The notes: generated by a model not told the origin, from the letters alone. A stretch of 64,000 nt of DNA from Leptasterias polaris (GCA_037783415.1 JAZGTN010000028.1:3057001-3121000), one strand, 5' to 3'; positions 12,601-22,500 are shown, counted from the first letter of the stretch. Made by a program: numbers and translations.

Positions 12601-13756
12601 TCAATTAAAGGCCATGAATATGATGGTATGACTTGGTTATCTGCAAACAAATGAGAATCGGAAATAGAATCAAGTGCAGTCGGTAATTTTAGGACCATTA
12701 TCCACTGCTTATGAATTGATTTTCAGTCCTTCAACATGCTGTGTAGCTTATATTCCGGGCGGCTTATAGTCTGAAAAATATTGTAGTTTTAAGCTCTTTG
12801 GCAACCTTAAGATCCAGTTGAGAAAATTCAAAAGTGTACTTTTAAAATCGTTTGTTTTTAACCGAAAACTGTCTGAAAGGTATTTGTGATAATCATGAAA
12901 AAACCTTTGAAAGGAAGATCGATCAAAACCAAATAAAAACACATTTCCTGTAGAGATCTGTGTAGGTCCTAGATGAACATTTTACCTGTGATTCAAAGAG
13001 ACTACTTTCTTGACATTGTTGATTCCACTTTGTCTCCAGCAGCCATTTTGGATTATTTTGTTACTTGATCATCCACTGCACTGTTAAGAAACTGATACTG
13101 TCATTGCTTTCACTGGTGCTCTGTTTGTTTTCGATACATCTCAAGCTACTGTGGTTATGGATGTTACCGTTGGCTGCTCTGGAATGTTTAATAACCTTTT
13201 CATTCATCTCGCTATACAGCCACTACGTACACCATTACCTAAGCCACTCTATCCAGACACAGCCATAGCCAAAAGCCGCACAATCCAGACACAGCCATAG
13301 CCAAAAGCCACTCAATTTCAGACACAGCCATAGCCAAAAGCCGCTCAATCCAGACACAGCCATAGCCAAAAGCCGCTCAATCCAGACACAGCCATAGCCG
13401 CTCAATCCAGACACAGCCATAGCCAAAAGCCACTCAATCCAGACACAGCCATAGCCATAGATCCCACTCACCTTCTTTCATTTTTCTACATCCAGTGCAA
13501 CTCTACAGTAGAAATATGGGTACGGATACTAGCTGGCTATGAGGAGTACGCCTTGATGTTTCTAAATAAAGGATCCAAGCCTAAAACGGTTAACATTTCT
13601 CTGAAAGAGCTGGGTTTTACGTTCGAGCCTGGATTTGAATTTGAGGATGCTTTAGATCACGGTAGATTTATTGGAGTATTTGATACAATCAAATATTATA
13701 ATTGGACAGTACCAGAAAATGGGGTTTTGTTGTATAACTTGTACTTCAGTAGTTAA
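564..13756 (+). CDS. NAGA: GH27 alpha-N-acetylgalactosaminidase/alpha-galactosidase, 5'-partial, with seven terminal exons
   Basis: Exoglycosidase of family GH27, which removes terminal alpha-linked GalNAc or galactose, normally in the lysosome. Exons seen: 564-658, 1166-1327, 1793-1990, then one of the candidate terminal exons at 4585, 6005, 9078, 10056, 11411, 12335 or 13496. The second exon carries the acid/base motif RNYND and IQDSW; the third has NQDP. The specificity loop reads CSWPDY: serine as in NAGA rather than the glutamate of alpha-Gal A, but aspartate where NAGA has alanine. The nucleophile exon and signal peptide lie left of the window. Exon lengths 95, 162 and 198 bp equal those of the minus-strand paralogue. 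The enzyme family is certain; the exact substrate and which terminal exons are used are not known. Confidence 0.9.
1166..1327 (+). CDS. NAGA: GH27 internal exon with acid/base aspartate
   Basis: 162 bp, phase 0 on both sides, acceptor ctcag and donor gtaagt. It encodes [20 protein letters not shown] and ends in [11 protein letters not shown]. The Asp of RNYND corresponds to the catalytic acid/base of GH27. Same length as the paralogous exon at 19967-20128. Confidence 0.95.
1793..1990 (+). CDS. NAGA: GH27 internal exon, end of the catalytic barrel
   Basis: 198 bp, phase 0 on both sides, acceptor ttacttacag and donor gtaagt at 1991. It encodes [20 protein letters not shown], then the [10 protein letters not shown] and INQDP motifs typical of GH27. 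All terminal exons downstream start in phase 0, so each could be joined here. Confidence 0.95.
2810..3650. mobile_element. DNA transposon with CAGAGATGCCAAC ends, copy 1
   Basis: About 840 bp starting CAGAGATGCCAACATT and ending ATGTTGGTATCTCTG. An inner hairpin repeat (3159-3242, arms atagtggatacgtgaggaat) is nested inside. No transposase found. Confidence 0.65.
3750..4584 (+). repeat. 42-bp tandem repeat in front of terminal exon A
   Basis: Unit tatcagtcacttaggcccca + cctttgtcctgttacctccaaa, about five copies split by the piggyBac-like element 3836-4486. The last copy runs into the acceptor, so it forms the pyrimidine tract region. Confidence 0.85.
3836..4486. mobile_element. piggyBac-like non-autonomous element with TTAA duplication
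   Basis: 651 bp starting CCCTTTCAATGCC and ending GGTATTGAAAGGG, flanked by TTAA at 3832-3835 and 4487-4490, the diagnostic target duplication. It splits an array of 42-bp repeats in front of terminal exon A. A short plus frame near 4170-4289 has an acidic stretch ([14 protein letters not shown]) like piggyBac transposase N-termini. Confidence 0.85.
4585..4842 (+). CDS. NAGA: GH27 terminal exon A
   Basis: 258 bp ending in TAA; acceptor tttccaaacag. It encodes the C-terminal beta-sandwich domain, starting [12 protein letters not shown] and ending [11 protein letters not shown]. An AATAAA overlaps the stop (4838-4843), with another at 4984-4989. It is the nearest terminal exon to the catalytic exons and hence the default 3' end. 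The intron in front ends in 42-bp repeats. Confidence 0.9.
   Translation: MKPKTEVWLKHLDFWEGYAILFLNQDSQSQTVSLKLEQLGLTFGYGYQMRDIINHKFIGYWTPGEVHNYTMPATGVLMIYAYGNE
4945..4983 (+). pseudogene. remnant of another GH27 terminal exon
   Basis: A short stretch about 100 bp after exon A reads [11 protein letters not shown] and a stop, matching the last residues of the terminal exons ([11 protein letters not shown]). The upstream part of the exon is not recognisable. Probably a relic of a further duplicate or of a local duplication of the end of exon A. Confidence 0.5.
6005..6262 (+). CDS. NAGA: GH27 terminal exon B
   Basis: 258 bp ending in TAA; acceptor cctaaatag; phase 0. It encodes [12 protein letters not shown] through [15 protein letters not shown] to [11 protein letters not shown]. 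Open and of family length, but it lacks the QTVSLK core of most sister exons and has no AATAAA close by, so it may be used rarely. Confidence 0.8.
   Translation, partial: LGPSVTVWVRPLAVSDEWTFVLMNSATKPVTVQMSLKQIMLQSSFGYEMREVLTNTQIGHRDISTSYNYNVPINGVLMYYAYPSK
6367..6655. mobile_element. MITE, GGGTGTGTACAACATTGG family
   Basis: Left end gtgtacaacattggtaattg, right end caatcttaccaatgttgtac followed by acaccc. Located just downstream of terminal exon B. Confidence 0.6.
7463..7499. repeat. perfect hairpin, 18-bp arms, 1-nt loop
   Basis: tacaaccatgtattaaac a gtttaatacatggttgta. Confidence 0.97.
8966..9002 (+). repeat. G-rich, telomere-like stretch
   Basis: ggggccggggttagggtggg followed by gttagggtgggggggg; four or more G-runs, able to form a G-quadruplex. 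A weaker TTAGGG cluster is at 22943-22975. About 75-110 bp before exon C. Confidence 0.7.
9078..9326 (+). pseudogene. GH27 terminal exon C (eroded, still open)
   Basis: The acceptor gatcacag is followed by a frame that reads through to TGA without a break. The start FGATVDIW is normal, but WLRPL has become WFNSL, the proline pair near the end is deleted, and the usual FYAYPTY end is replaced by KSLSL. Its middle is nearly identical at base level to exon E, so it is a recent duplicate or conversion product of that exon. Likely non-functional, though a spliced product cannot be excluded. Confidence 0.75.
10056..10313 (+). CDS. NAGA: GH27 terminal exon D
   Basis: 258 bp, acceptor ttccccaacag, phase 0, stop TAA. 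It encodes [18 protein letters not shown] to [11 protein letters not shown], with all landmarks of the domain (VWLRPL, QTVSLK, GYELRE, NFT). An ATTAAA lies at 10519-10524. Fully intact. Confidence 0.88.
   Translation, partial: FGSTVEVWLRPLQYWEEWAIVFLNKDTKIQTVSLKLSQLGFSYVMGYELREILTHEELGHVQKDKELNFTIPALGALMYYAYDSS
11411..11668 (+). CDS. NAGA: GH27 terminal exon E
   Basis: 258 bp, acceptor ttgcacacag, phase 0, stop TAA. It encodes [18 protein letters not shown] to [11 protein letters not shown], including the N-glycosylation sequon in YNFTAP. AATAAA at 11794-11799 gives it a plausible 3' end. Sister of eroded exon C. Confidence 0.9.
   Translation, partial: FGATIDVWLRPLTLWQEWAVVILNQDTKPQTVSLKFSDLGFTFEMGYFIREVLTHKDVGQLGIDLPYNFTAPAKGALMFYAYPTY
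11838..12050 (+). mobile_element. tRNA-derived SINE, tcggtggtctagtgg type
   Basis: aggattcaaactgcctctag, aatggcaaaggtcatgggtt, cacaggactcgggaaggtac. Located between terminal exons E and F. Confidence 0.7.
12335..12591 (+). pseudogene. GH27 terminal exon F with 1-nt frameshift
   Basis: 257 bp, one base short of the 258 shared by A, B, D and E. It starts [12 protein letters not shown]; the frame breaks near 12466-12472, where GYELRD is expected, then resumes to end [11 protein letters not shown] and TAA. As written, a premature stop follows directly. The acceptor (tgtttcag) and an ATTAAA at 12604-12609 are intact. Either a young pseudo-exon or a sequencing error. Confidence 0.8.
13240..13460. 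repeat. 32-bp minisatellite, about 7 copies
   Basis: Unit cagacacagccatagccaaa + agccgctcaatc, with one shortened copy. It ends about 35 bp before the acceptor of terminal exon G. Confidence 0.95.
13496..13756 (+). CDS. NAGA: GH27 terminal exon G
   Basis: 261 bp (one codon longer), acceptor ctacatccag, phase 0, stop TAA. It encodes [18 protein letters not shown] to [11 protein letters not shown], the most divergent intact copy, with the sequon NWT. AATAAA at 14045-14050. A 32-bp minisatellite ends about 35 bp before its acceptor. Confidence 0.85.
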   Translation, partial: CNSTVEIWVRILAGYEEYALMFLNKGSKPKTVNISLKELGFTFEPGFEFEDALDHGRFIGVFDTIKYYNWTVPENGVLLYNLYFSS

Positions 13757-15261
13757 AATTATTCTAGGTAGAGTCTGAATTTGATTTTGATTTTGCTAAT
13801 TTTGTTTCATATTAATCAGTTTTCCAAAAGTTTAAATTATGACAAGCAAGTTAAATCCAAAACATAGTAAATGTAAAACTGTAAGAAAACTTCTCAAATT
13901 GTATTGTGGTATTCCATCTTAAAATGTTTTTTATGTCTCCAAATTAATTTTGATGATGCCTGCGGCAATTGTCAAGACGACTTCGATGGGCTTAAAGTTG
14001 GAGAGAAAAAGTAAATTTGTTCTGTAATTAAATCAAAACATTCAAATAAAAACACTGATTTAAAAACTAGTAGAAATATGTTTATTTTGAAATACTTAGT
14101 CAATTAATTAGTTCACACATGTTTAATAAAATATATGAATATGTACACTCTTAATACAAAGGTTTGTATCTGCCCAGTTTAAGTTGATTTGTTTTACCAA
14201 TCAGAAACGTTTTTGTTTTTTTCATTCCAATTTGTATCCAGTAATAATAAGTTAAATAAGAGTACAACAAATTGTGCTTAAATTTAAGAAACCCGATGGT
14301 TAACTTGCAAGCTGTTATTTTATTAAAATAAATACTCATCTCTTTTGTGATTATGCCAAAAGGTTTCTATTGAATTGATTGGAGAAGTTTTACCCAGTAT
14401 GCAAAGTAAACAATAAAATCCAATGATTGACATATATGTTACATTTCTTTATAGGCAAAGTATACCTTTGGTTTTTGGAACCGATAAATGAAGCTATACA
14501 ATAAAACTAACCTGTGAAAATTTCATTTCAGAAGGTGTTCGCGTTTTTGATATATCGCAGAAAATCCGGAGCAAATATTTCCATGCAGGAAGAATAATCC
14601 CTAATAGGAATACACAATCTGAGAAACTTATCTGACATTAACGTTTCTCAGATTCAAATTTTGGGGTATAAACACTTTTTACATAACCACATTACTTTAA
14701 AGTGAAATGTTTCTCAAAATGCTTTATAATATCAAAAGCTGCTGTAGGCTTCCAACCAATAAGTTTGTATTGCTTTTAATTTTCAGAGTGATTACCAAAC
14801 AAATACCTTCCCTTTAACCCTTACAGTTTTAAGTATTGGCCTATCCTGCTCAAAGAGTCAAAAAGTCAAACTAAAACTAAAAGTAAAACCACGAGTACCA
14901 AATAATAAAATAGTTCTTAGAATATACTTTTGTTTTTACACCCAATTAAATTGAGACCAGTTTCTATAAGTAATAAAATTGCAATACTTTGGTCATTAAT
15001 TGTCATTAATGACTGAATAATTGATGGATGTATTCATGGACCGATAGCAGGTCATTAGCAGCAGTCAGACATTAACTAAAGACTGTCACCCCAAATCAAT
15101 CAAAATCCAAGGCCAGGTGTTGCGTTCTGTTAATGACTGCTGATATCGTCAGAGTTATTAGCAGGTTTGGTGTTGGACTTTAAGGATCTAGGATATATGG
15201 AAATAACATCTTCCAAGAAAAAGCCTCAATAAAGATAATTTGTTTTACAATCAACGAGATT
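13757..15261. other. region between the converging GH27 genes
   Basis: AT-rich, no gene found. AATAAA at 14045-14050 may end transcripts of terminal exon G. A decayed MITE lies at 14450-14826. Confidence 0.6.
14450..14826. mobile_element. decayed MITE related to 49628-49953
   Basis: Shares a long internal stretch with 49628-49953 (cctgtgaaaatttcatttca, gaagaataatccctaatagg) and ends in accaaacaaataccttccctttaac. Boundaries approximate. Confidence 0.5.
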
Positions 15262-15612
15262 AAGGTGAGTCGTCACCGAGCGGTCAAGTGCACTTCAGTG
15301 TGGGTTTGATTCTAGGCCTTGACACCTGTGTCTTTAAGCAAGATTCTTTACCATTATTGTTTCATCCTTGGGACGTAAAGCCCTAGGTACCTGTAGGTAC
15401 CATGTGTTGGGTAAGCACATAAATAAACCCAATTACACATCGCTAAGAGAAGGCGTTTCCCCCTGTATTTCTGACAGTGGCTGCTGAGTGCACCACAGCA
15501 CCTTGCAAACCCTTATAAGGTGCTCCACAAATCACAAAAAACCCGTCTTAAATGTGTGTCTTTTGTTCAAGCGCCATGAGTGCCATATTGATAGATAAGT
15601 GCGCTATATAAG
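15262..15612 (+). mobile_element. tRNA-derived SINE with TTA tail
   Basis: gtcaccgagcggtcaagtgc, gtgggtttgattctaggcc, cctgtgtctttaagcaagat; ends in gcgctatataagactcc followed by an ATT repeat. The element 15634-16255 adjoins its tail. Confidence 0.7.
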
Positions 15613-15633
15613 ACTCCAGTATTATTATTATTA

Positions 15634-16255
15634 TAATAGACCTTTCTATTGCAATGTCACAGCCTGAGTTTTTGGCAAAAATGCAAAACAAAAAACAGAT
15701 AGCCACAGTTTGTGACAATTTTACACAAATATTAAAAAATAGTGTTGAATTTGTTGGAAACAAAGCAACCAAATCATGGGAGGTATTTTACTCAACTGAA
15801 AGTTTACAGAAAATGTTGAATTTGGTCACAACATCTGTTAACACGATTGAATTTTTTGCTAACATTCAGCCATTTATGCCAACCAGTGCGGTTTGTTTAT
15901 CAACAATGGACCATGTTACCTTTGTTTACAGAGCAGTGACCTTGTACATTCTAATGCACTTCCTGACAGGCAAGATACTACACAGGCCATATGGGAAAAT
16001 TTACATTTTGTGTCATAATTTTCACATAAATTCAAGAGTTACAAAAGCAACTGCTGTACAGCTTTTGAGATGTCCCCCATTTCTTCATATCAAAAGTTGA
16101 GAAAAATCAGACAGTGCAATCTCCATAAAACATAAGATTTATTGTTTTCTTCCATTGATCTGTGTACAAACTGTGCCTGCAGGAAGTCCAGGCTCTGTGG
16201 CTCTTTTGTAAACATGTGATGTCACAGGTCACATGGTCTATAGAAAGGTCTATTA
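15634..16255. mobile_element. inverted-repeat element, TAATAGACCTTTCTAT family, long copy
   Basis: 622 bp with ends TAATAGACCTTTCTAT and its complement. It contains a 148-codon plus frame (15654-16100) of unknown nature, whose first part resembles translated sequence of the copy at 20577-20884. It ends 13 bp from the stop codon of the minus-strand GH27 gene. Confidence 0.7.
16138..16143 (-). promoter_or_regulatory. candidate poly(A) signal supplied by a transposon
   Basis: The first AATAAA on the minus strand after the stop at 16269, about 126 nt downstream. I see no AATAAA or ATTAAA in between. It lies inside the inverted-repeat element 15634-16255. Confidence 0.5.
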
Positions 16256-16268
16256 CTAACAACTGAAA

Positions 16269-16520
16269 TCATGGTGTCAATCGAACAATTTCAGCCCCAT
16301 TGGGATTGACAACAAAAGGTAGTAAGTCAGTTGGTTTGAAATGCCCCAGTGGTTTACCTTCCCATAACTCTGTTATATCAAAACCTCCACTCTCCGTGAA
16401 TCCAAGTACAGCTAGGGTGGTGTTCAAGCGGACTGGTTGCCGAGTGCTTCTACTCATTACCACCATGGCGTAAGATTTGCCCTGCAGTGGCCGCGTCCAG
16501 ACCTCCAGACCATCTGCCAA
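16269..16520 (-). CDS. NAGA: GH27 exon 7, single terminal exon
   Basis: 252 bp to TGA, acceptor ttcttttcag. It encodes [20 protein letters not shown] to [11 protein letters not shown], the C-terminal beta domain. It is the counterpart of the terminal exons of the other gene but more divergent. A transposon end lies 13 bp beyond the stop, and the first AATAAA (16143-16138) is inside that transposon. Confidence 0.93.
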   Translation of the reverse strand: MADGLEVWTRPLQGKSYAMVVMSRSTRQPVRLNTTLAVLGFTESGGFDITELWEGKPLGHFKPTDLLPFVVNPNGAEIVRLTP

Positions 16521-19500
16521 CTGAAAAGAATGTTATCGAAACATCGCAAAGGCTGAACAAAACAGTATGAACTTTCCAATCGAAAATGAACCGACCACCT
16601 GATTCTCAGGATTTAACAGTCACAAAATAATTTTCAAAATTTCAAAAGAATTCAATTTGTATGTATTTTAGAACAACATTCAACCTTGATAATAATGTTA
16701 GCACGTGCAATTAAATCTACTCCGCGGCAGTAGAATATACGATATATGTGACCCGCTCTGCGAAAAAGGCCCTTATTATGCAAAAAATTATTTTTGAGTT
16801 AGATACATGGTTGGAAAGGGCCTTTTCTCAGCTTTAATTTGGTGTATGTTAGAAGTCTGTAGCATTTTGCAATCCAGAGTTATACCATAATTTGCATACA
16901 AATTCTTGCCATTTTGGTCAAAATAGGTCGAGGAGAAACAGCCTTGTAAACTTTACACTGTATTTTAATTTATTTAAGTACAAAGTTTTTATGATAGACC
17001 CTAACAACGAGCACATTCCCAATACACTATTCGTCTGAAATTTTCACCAATTGTTGAATATGACTTATTAAGTTCAAAATATTTGTTCTTTTTATTTAAT
17101 GGTCTATTTCGCACTTTTTAAACTAATTTGCATATTGTGCTTTTTCGTAACCTTTTTCTTATCTTTAAAATTGCAAACACACACTTAGTCATTATTACTA
17201 CCAGTTTTTATACCAGTTTGGTTAGTTTTTAACTTTTGGAAGTAATCCTTATGCCAACTGGACTTTTTAGAAAACCATATGATTTTAAATAAAAAAAATT
17301 TGGGTGAAAACAAGAGCTTTTTGGAAAAAAATTAATAAATCCCACTTTTTCGTATTTTTTAAGCAACAGCTTGGGCCGATTCATTTAACCCTTCAGCTAG
17401 CTTGTATTTTCATGATTAAAAGTATTTTTTGGGTAAAAATGTAACATTTTGGGGACAAAAAATACTTTAGTTTAAAACTGGAATATTTCCTTTAAAATCT
17501 AACACAGTCAAGGTAGTTTGCCTTCTTACTGAAATCTAAAGTTGATTAATCTACTTTGAAATAATCTTTGGGCTAAAAACTTGCTTTCTGATTCCACATC
17601 GTCATCTTCACATCGGAAGTTAACGAAGTAATCTTCCACGAAGCCAACCATGTCTCTCTCCTCCCTAGCAAGATTGGCATCACGGAGATCATTCAAAGCC
17701 TCAGCCAGACACTGATCCTTTGAACCCATATTAAGCACAAAATAAACGAAAAATATATAATAGCAGTTGGCTAAGGTTAAGTAAAATTATTTGGCTAAAG
17801 TGGTAAATAATTCTCAAAATCTTTTCGCTCAGAGCAGTACAAGTCAGTTGAGTTGAACACAGTCGACAGGTAAATGCGCTTTATTTTTGCGTGGCACGCA
17901 CAACATAGACAGTCACATGACAGTCACCTGACAGAATAAACAACCGATATCATTCACAGCGCATGCGCGCACTGGATCCTTGCGCACATTGACCAATCGG
18001 TGCACTACACTGTGTGCACGTGATAGAAAAGATACACGCCCCTAGTAACAAGCGCTCTATGTCTACGTGTCATTAAATTACCGACCCTGCTTTTAATTTT
18101 GACCTCTAACCTTTTCTATGTCTAAATTTAGAAAGACGACGTCCTCCGCTTTCAGATGATACCAAATTTATAATAGGGGCGTTCCAAATAATGTCGTGTC
18201 AGATGTGTAAAAGACGCAATTTTCCACTGACTCCACGGACACCGATCGTACAAACCACGAACAAATTGTACACAAAACACGGGTTTTTCCAACTTTATTG
18301 ATCAAAATGAACATTCAATCTTACAAATTATGAAAGAGTGGACATCAACGATGTCAAAAATGGGATAAAAAAAAATCACATCGAGTAAGAAATTTTCACC
18401 TTTTCAACATTGACGAGCCCTTTGCGTGCTTAAGAGATAGCGCGACTTACGGGCCTTTTTCGCAGAGCGGGTCACATATAGCAAGACAAGTTCTCAAAAG
18501 AACAAAATCTACCCAGCAGCAAGTAGATATACACATTACCAGTGTTTCTGGTTCACATGGCAATCACCCTTGTTTACAGGTTTCCTCAGGCTTGCGAGCT
18601 ACAGTCCATGAGGCATCCTTTGTTTTATTATCAGAAACATATGATATTTTCTTAATGTAGATTGCCTGGAACTGGTTGCCTGTAAATTGCCTTGTGTGAC
18701 ATGACCGTTTAGACCGAGAGTGAGCTTTATGTCCATGCTACATGAGACAATGTTTTACTGGATGCTAAAGGAACACTTTAGTTAGCACAAGACAATGCCT
18801 TACTACATACCCACTGAGAAAATAAGCCAAAAATTGAAATGTACATGGCTTTTCCCCGTCAATGCTGCCCACGTAAATTTCCTCATAAAAGTTATGAAAT
18901 GGCACTTACCTTTAAGACACGCTTTCCCATCATCCCCAAAGGATCTTGGTTAACTTTAATTACTTCTTTATTCAGGAGGATGGCACGGTAACTGGGGTCA
19001 ATAGTTCGAAGGTCATTAGACATGAGCAGTGGAGCAGCCATGATAGCCCACATGGCAAACTGCGTTTTAGCTTGGTCTATGCTCAATGAGAAGTCACCTA
19101 CAATAAGCTGAGGAATGAAGAGACCACATTAATACAAAATATTGCTAAATAAATTACTTAACTTGGTTAGGGACATTGATTGGTTTTGTCAACGTAATGC
19201 TGATTTAAAGGCAAAATTGTCAATAAAGACACAATATATGTCATCTGTGAAAGTTTCAGCTGAATAAAGTGTCTACTTATTGAGAAAACAGCCAAAAACT
19301 CACAGTATTTTTATCAATAACGTCAAACCTATCCACGTCTAGCGAGGTAACACGGGTACCAACCACATCTAGCGAGGTAACACGGGTACCAACCACATCT
19401 AGCGAGGTAACACGGGTACCAACCACATCTAGCGAGGTAACACGGGTACCAACCACATCTAGCGAGGTAACACGGGTACCAACCACATCTAGCGAGGTAA

Positions 19501-22500
19501 CACGGGTACCAACCACATCTAGCGAGGTAACACGGGTACCAACCACATCTAGCGAGGTAACACGGGTACCAACCACATCTTCGGCCGCAGCATTTACAAA
19601 CAGACACCATGGAGAATTGAATCTCCAAAACTCACCTTGAGGTGAGTTTTGGATTGGAGATTCTAATTTTTGAAATACTTTTATTTATTTCTTAGACGTT
19701 TCGACGTTCTTGATAAAAAATACCATGACATATTTTTTACTGTTTTCTCGACAAATAGGCACTGTATTCAACCGCTACTTCTCACAGGTGACTTTTATTG
19801 TATCTATATTGATAATTTGGCTATAAATCAGCATTAAGACAATGGCCTACCTTTAAGAGAACTGAAAATGTTTCAAGTACATTTCCCAGAGCAGTTTGTA
19901 ACTATGACTTATGTAAAAATGTACAAACAATTCTAAGATTAAAAGTGGATAAATTATTTTTCCTACCATATCAGGATCGTTGAAGTGACCCGGTCCTGCA
20001 GCTTTTACCAATACGTCTTGTTGTGATGCGTAATAATCAATGATATTAAGAACAGAATCCCAAGAATCCTGGATGTCGATGTAGTTTCTCCAGATGTTAC
20101 AATTCTCTGCTACAAGAGTGTAGTTTATCTAGGATATGGAATGAAACAGGTTAATCAAAGCTGGGCCCAAATTCATAGCGCTACTCAAGAAAATTCTGCT
20201 TAAAAATGTTCTGCTTAGCTAAACTAAGCAGGATACCAGTCAAAGATGGTGCGTGTAACACAGGCATGATATTTGGTCCTTGGAAAAAATTAGGAACAAG
20301 GGCTGGAGTGCAAGCCCCCCCCACACACACACACACACATGTACACAAGGTGTAGGCTTTAAAAGACTTTTCAGGCTATTAAATCACAATTTTAAAGATT
20401 TTTCCATGAGCAAAAACATCGGAAAACAGACTGAAGTGGGAAGAATATCATGCCTGGTAACATGATATTTTGGCTGGTAACCTTATTCTGGTAAGCAACA
20501 CTGTTTGTGCTTAGCTGCTTTTTGTGCTTAATGAGCTCTATGAAATTGGACCCTAGGCAAAATTTCATAAAGCTGTTATAGACCTTTTGTATTGTTGATA
20601 AACAAAGTGCGCTGGCATGGACGGCCGAATGTTAGCAAAACATTAAATCGTATAAAAAAATGTTGTGACCAAATTCAACATTTTCTTAAAAGATTCATGA
20701 ACTGAAATACCTTGCCTGATTGGTCGATTTGTTTCCAACAAATTCAACACTATTTTTGAATATTTTGTGTAACATTGCTAAAAACTATGGCTATCTGTTT
20801 TTGATTTGCAGTTATGGCTTTCCATAGTTTTCCAACCTCGGTTGGCCAAAACTTGGATGTGACGCTGCAATAGAAAGGTCTATATACATTGAGCAATTTT
20901 TTGTGCTTACTAAGTAGAAGAATATTTGGTGTCCAAGGTACCAAGTATTCTGATCTCTGAGTACCGAGTCAAACAGCCAAGTACTTGGATCACCGAGAAC
21001 GAGTACGAGAATACATTATAAAGAAATACTGCCAAATGAGGTATCACTTTTTTTAAGTGTGCAAAAACATGAATACATCAAAGCTGACTTGCGCTTTACT
21101 TTTTCTAGTTCTTGATTCCTCTGTTCCTTAGAAAGCAATGGCATAAATTTGCATTTATGCAACATAATGCATTTTGACCACGAGTCCTTAAAATCAAGTC
21201 CGAGTATATTTGATTCCAGTATCGATTACATGACTTCACATTCAGGTTATTTTTCAGCCAAGTATTGAGTATGAACCTTGAGTAGGAAAACTTTGATGGC
21301 CGAGTACAAGTACCATCAAAACGGTACTTGAGTACGAGAACAGAGTATAATGTTCTACAACACTGATACAAACAGAAAGAAAGTCTAACTTTGGAGACCT
21401 CCTGACTGTCCAAGGCTAAGACTGAGACAAGACCATCTCTCTTGCCTTAAGGCTTGGTCTTGAGACCTTCAGAAAAGTATTTGACTGGGAATAGAAAGTG
21501 GGCAGGAGGAATTGAATAATTTAACACTACATACTTTTCTGAGAGGGCAACAAGACAATTCTTTACAATTTAAAGTAAAAAAGAGGCCAGAAATCCATGT
21601 GTTCATCATGCATTGTGCCCATCATGCATTGTGCGTAATGTGTAGTGTGAAAAGAAAATACGCCCCAAGCAATGCACATAGTTCTATATATGCGTATTGC
21701 ATACTGCATTATCTGTAAAAAATATGTACATTGCTTGGCGTGTAATTTCATTTTAAAGGATTGTTCACTTCACGTGACGGACACATGGATTTCCAGCCAA
21801 AGTTGAAAAGACACTAACACAAGTGGACTTTTGATGATTGATTGTACCTTAATCCCACGTCCGCGTTCATAGTCAGGCCAGCTGCAAGAGAAGAGGATGG
21901 GACGACCAGTAGCATTCAGGTATTTTGTCATTTCTGGATAACCTACAGCAAGAAATAGTCACATCATAGTGGTATCATATATCAGTCACATCATTCAAGA
22001 TGCTACGTAAGTTTTCTTGCAGATTTGACCCGACAATTAAGATTAACAATTTTACACAGATTTCTTACAAATTTGAGAAAGTTATAACTTTCTCAAATTT
22101 GTAAGAAATCTGTGTAAAATTTTTGCTTTTATTTAAGTTATTGCAAGAGAAAAACACCAACTGCTACTGCTACTACTACTATTCTAACTGGCATGTTAGC
22201 ATTTTTCAGCAGAGAATAATTTACAGAATTGGTTGATTTTATTTTATTTAAGTTGAATTTATTCTGATAAAACACAGCAAGAACATGGACAAAAAACATA
22301 CACAGTAACAGTAATCTCCATTTGAAATAAATAAACAAAAATAGAAAACCAGAAGGGAAAAACTGCACAAAATTATCTTTTGATAGCCCCAAAAAGCCAA
22401 TAACTTTTATGTTGAAATTATCAATAATTGAAAGGTATCATACCTGTCTTCATAGTAGTGACATCAGAATGACATCCATCCATCTTCAACATATCAATGC

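Noticed and set aside
4585..13756. Seven tandem complete GH27 genes
   Set aside because: No copies of the 95-, 162- or 198-bp catalytic exons were seen between the terminal exons.
15654..16100. 148-codon plus-strand gene
   Set aside because: It lies entirely inside an inverted-repeat element, and a shorter relative elsewhere has lost the frame. Treated as transposon sequence.
19335..19580. CRISPR-like array
   Set aside because: The repeats are directly adjacent with no unique spacers and the genome is eukaryotic; it is a minisatellite.
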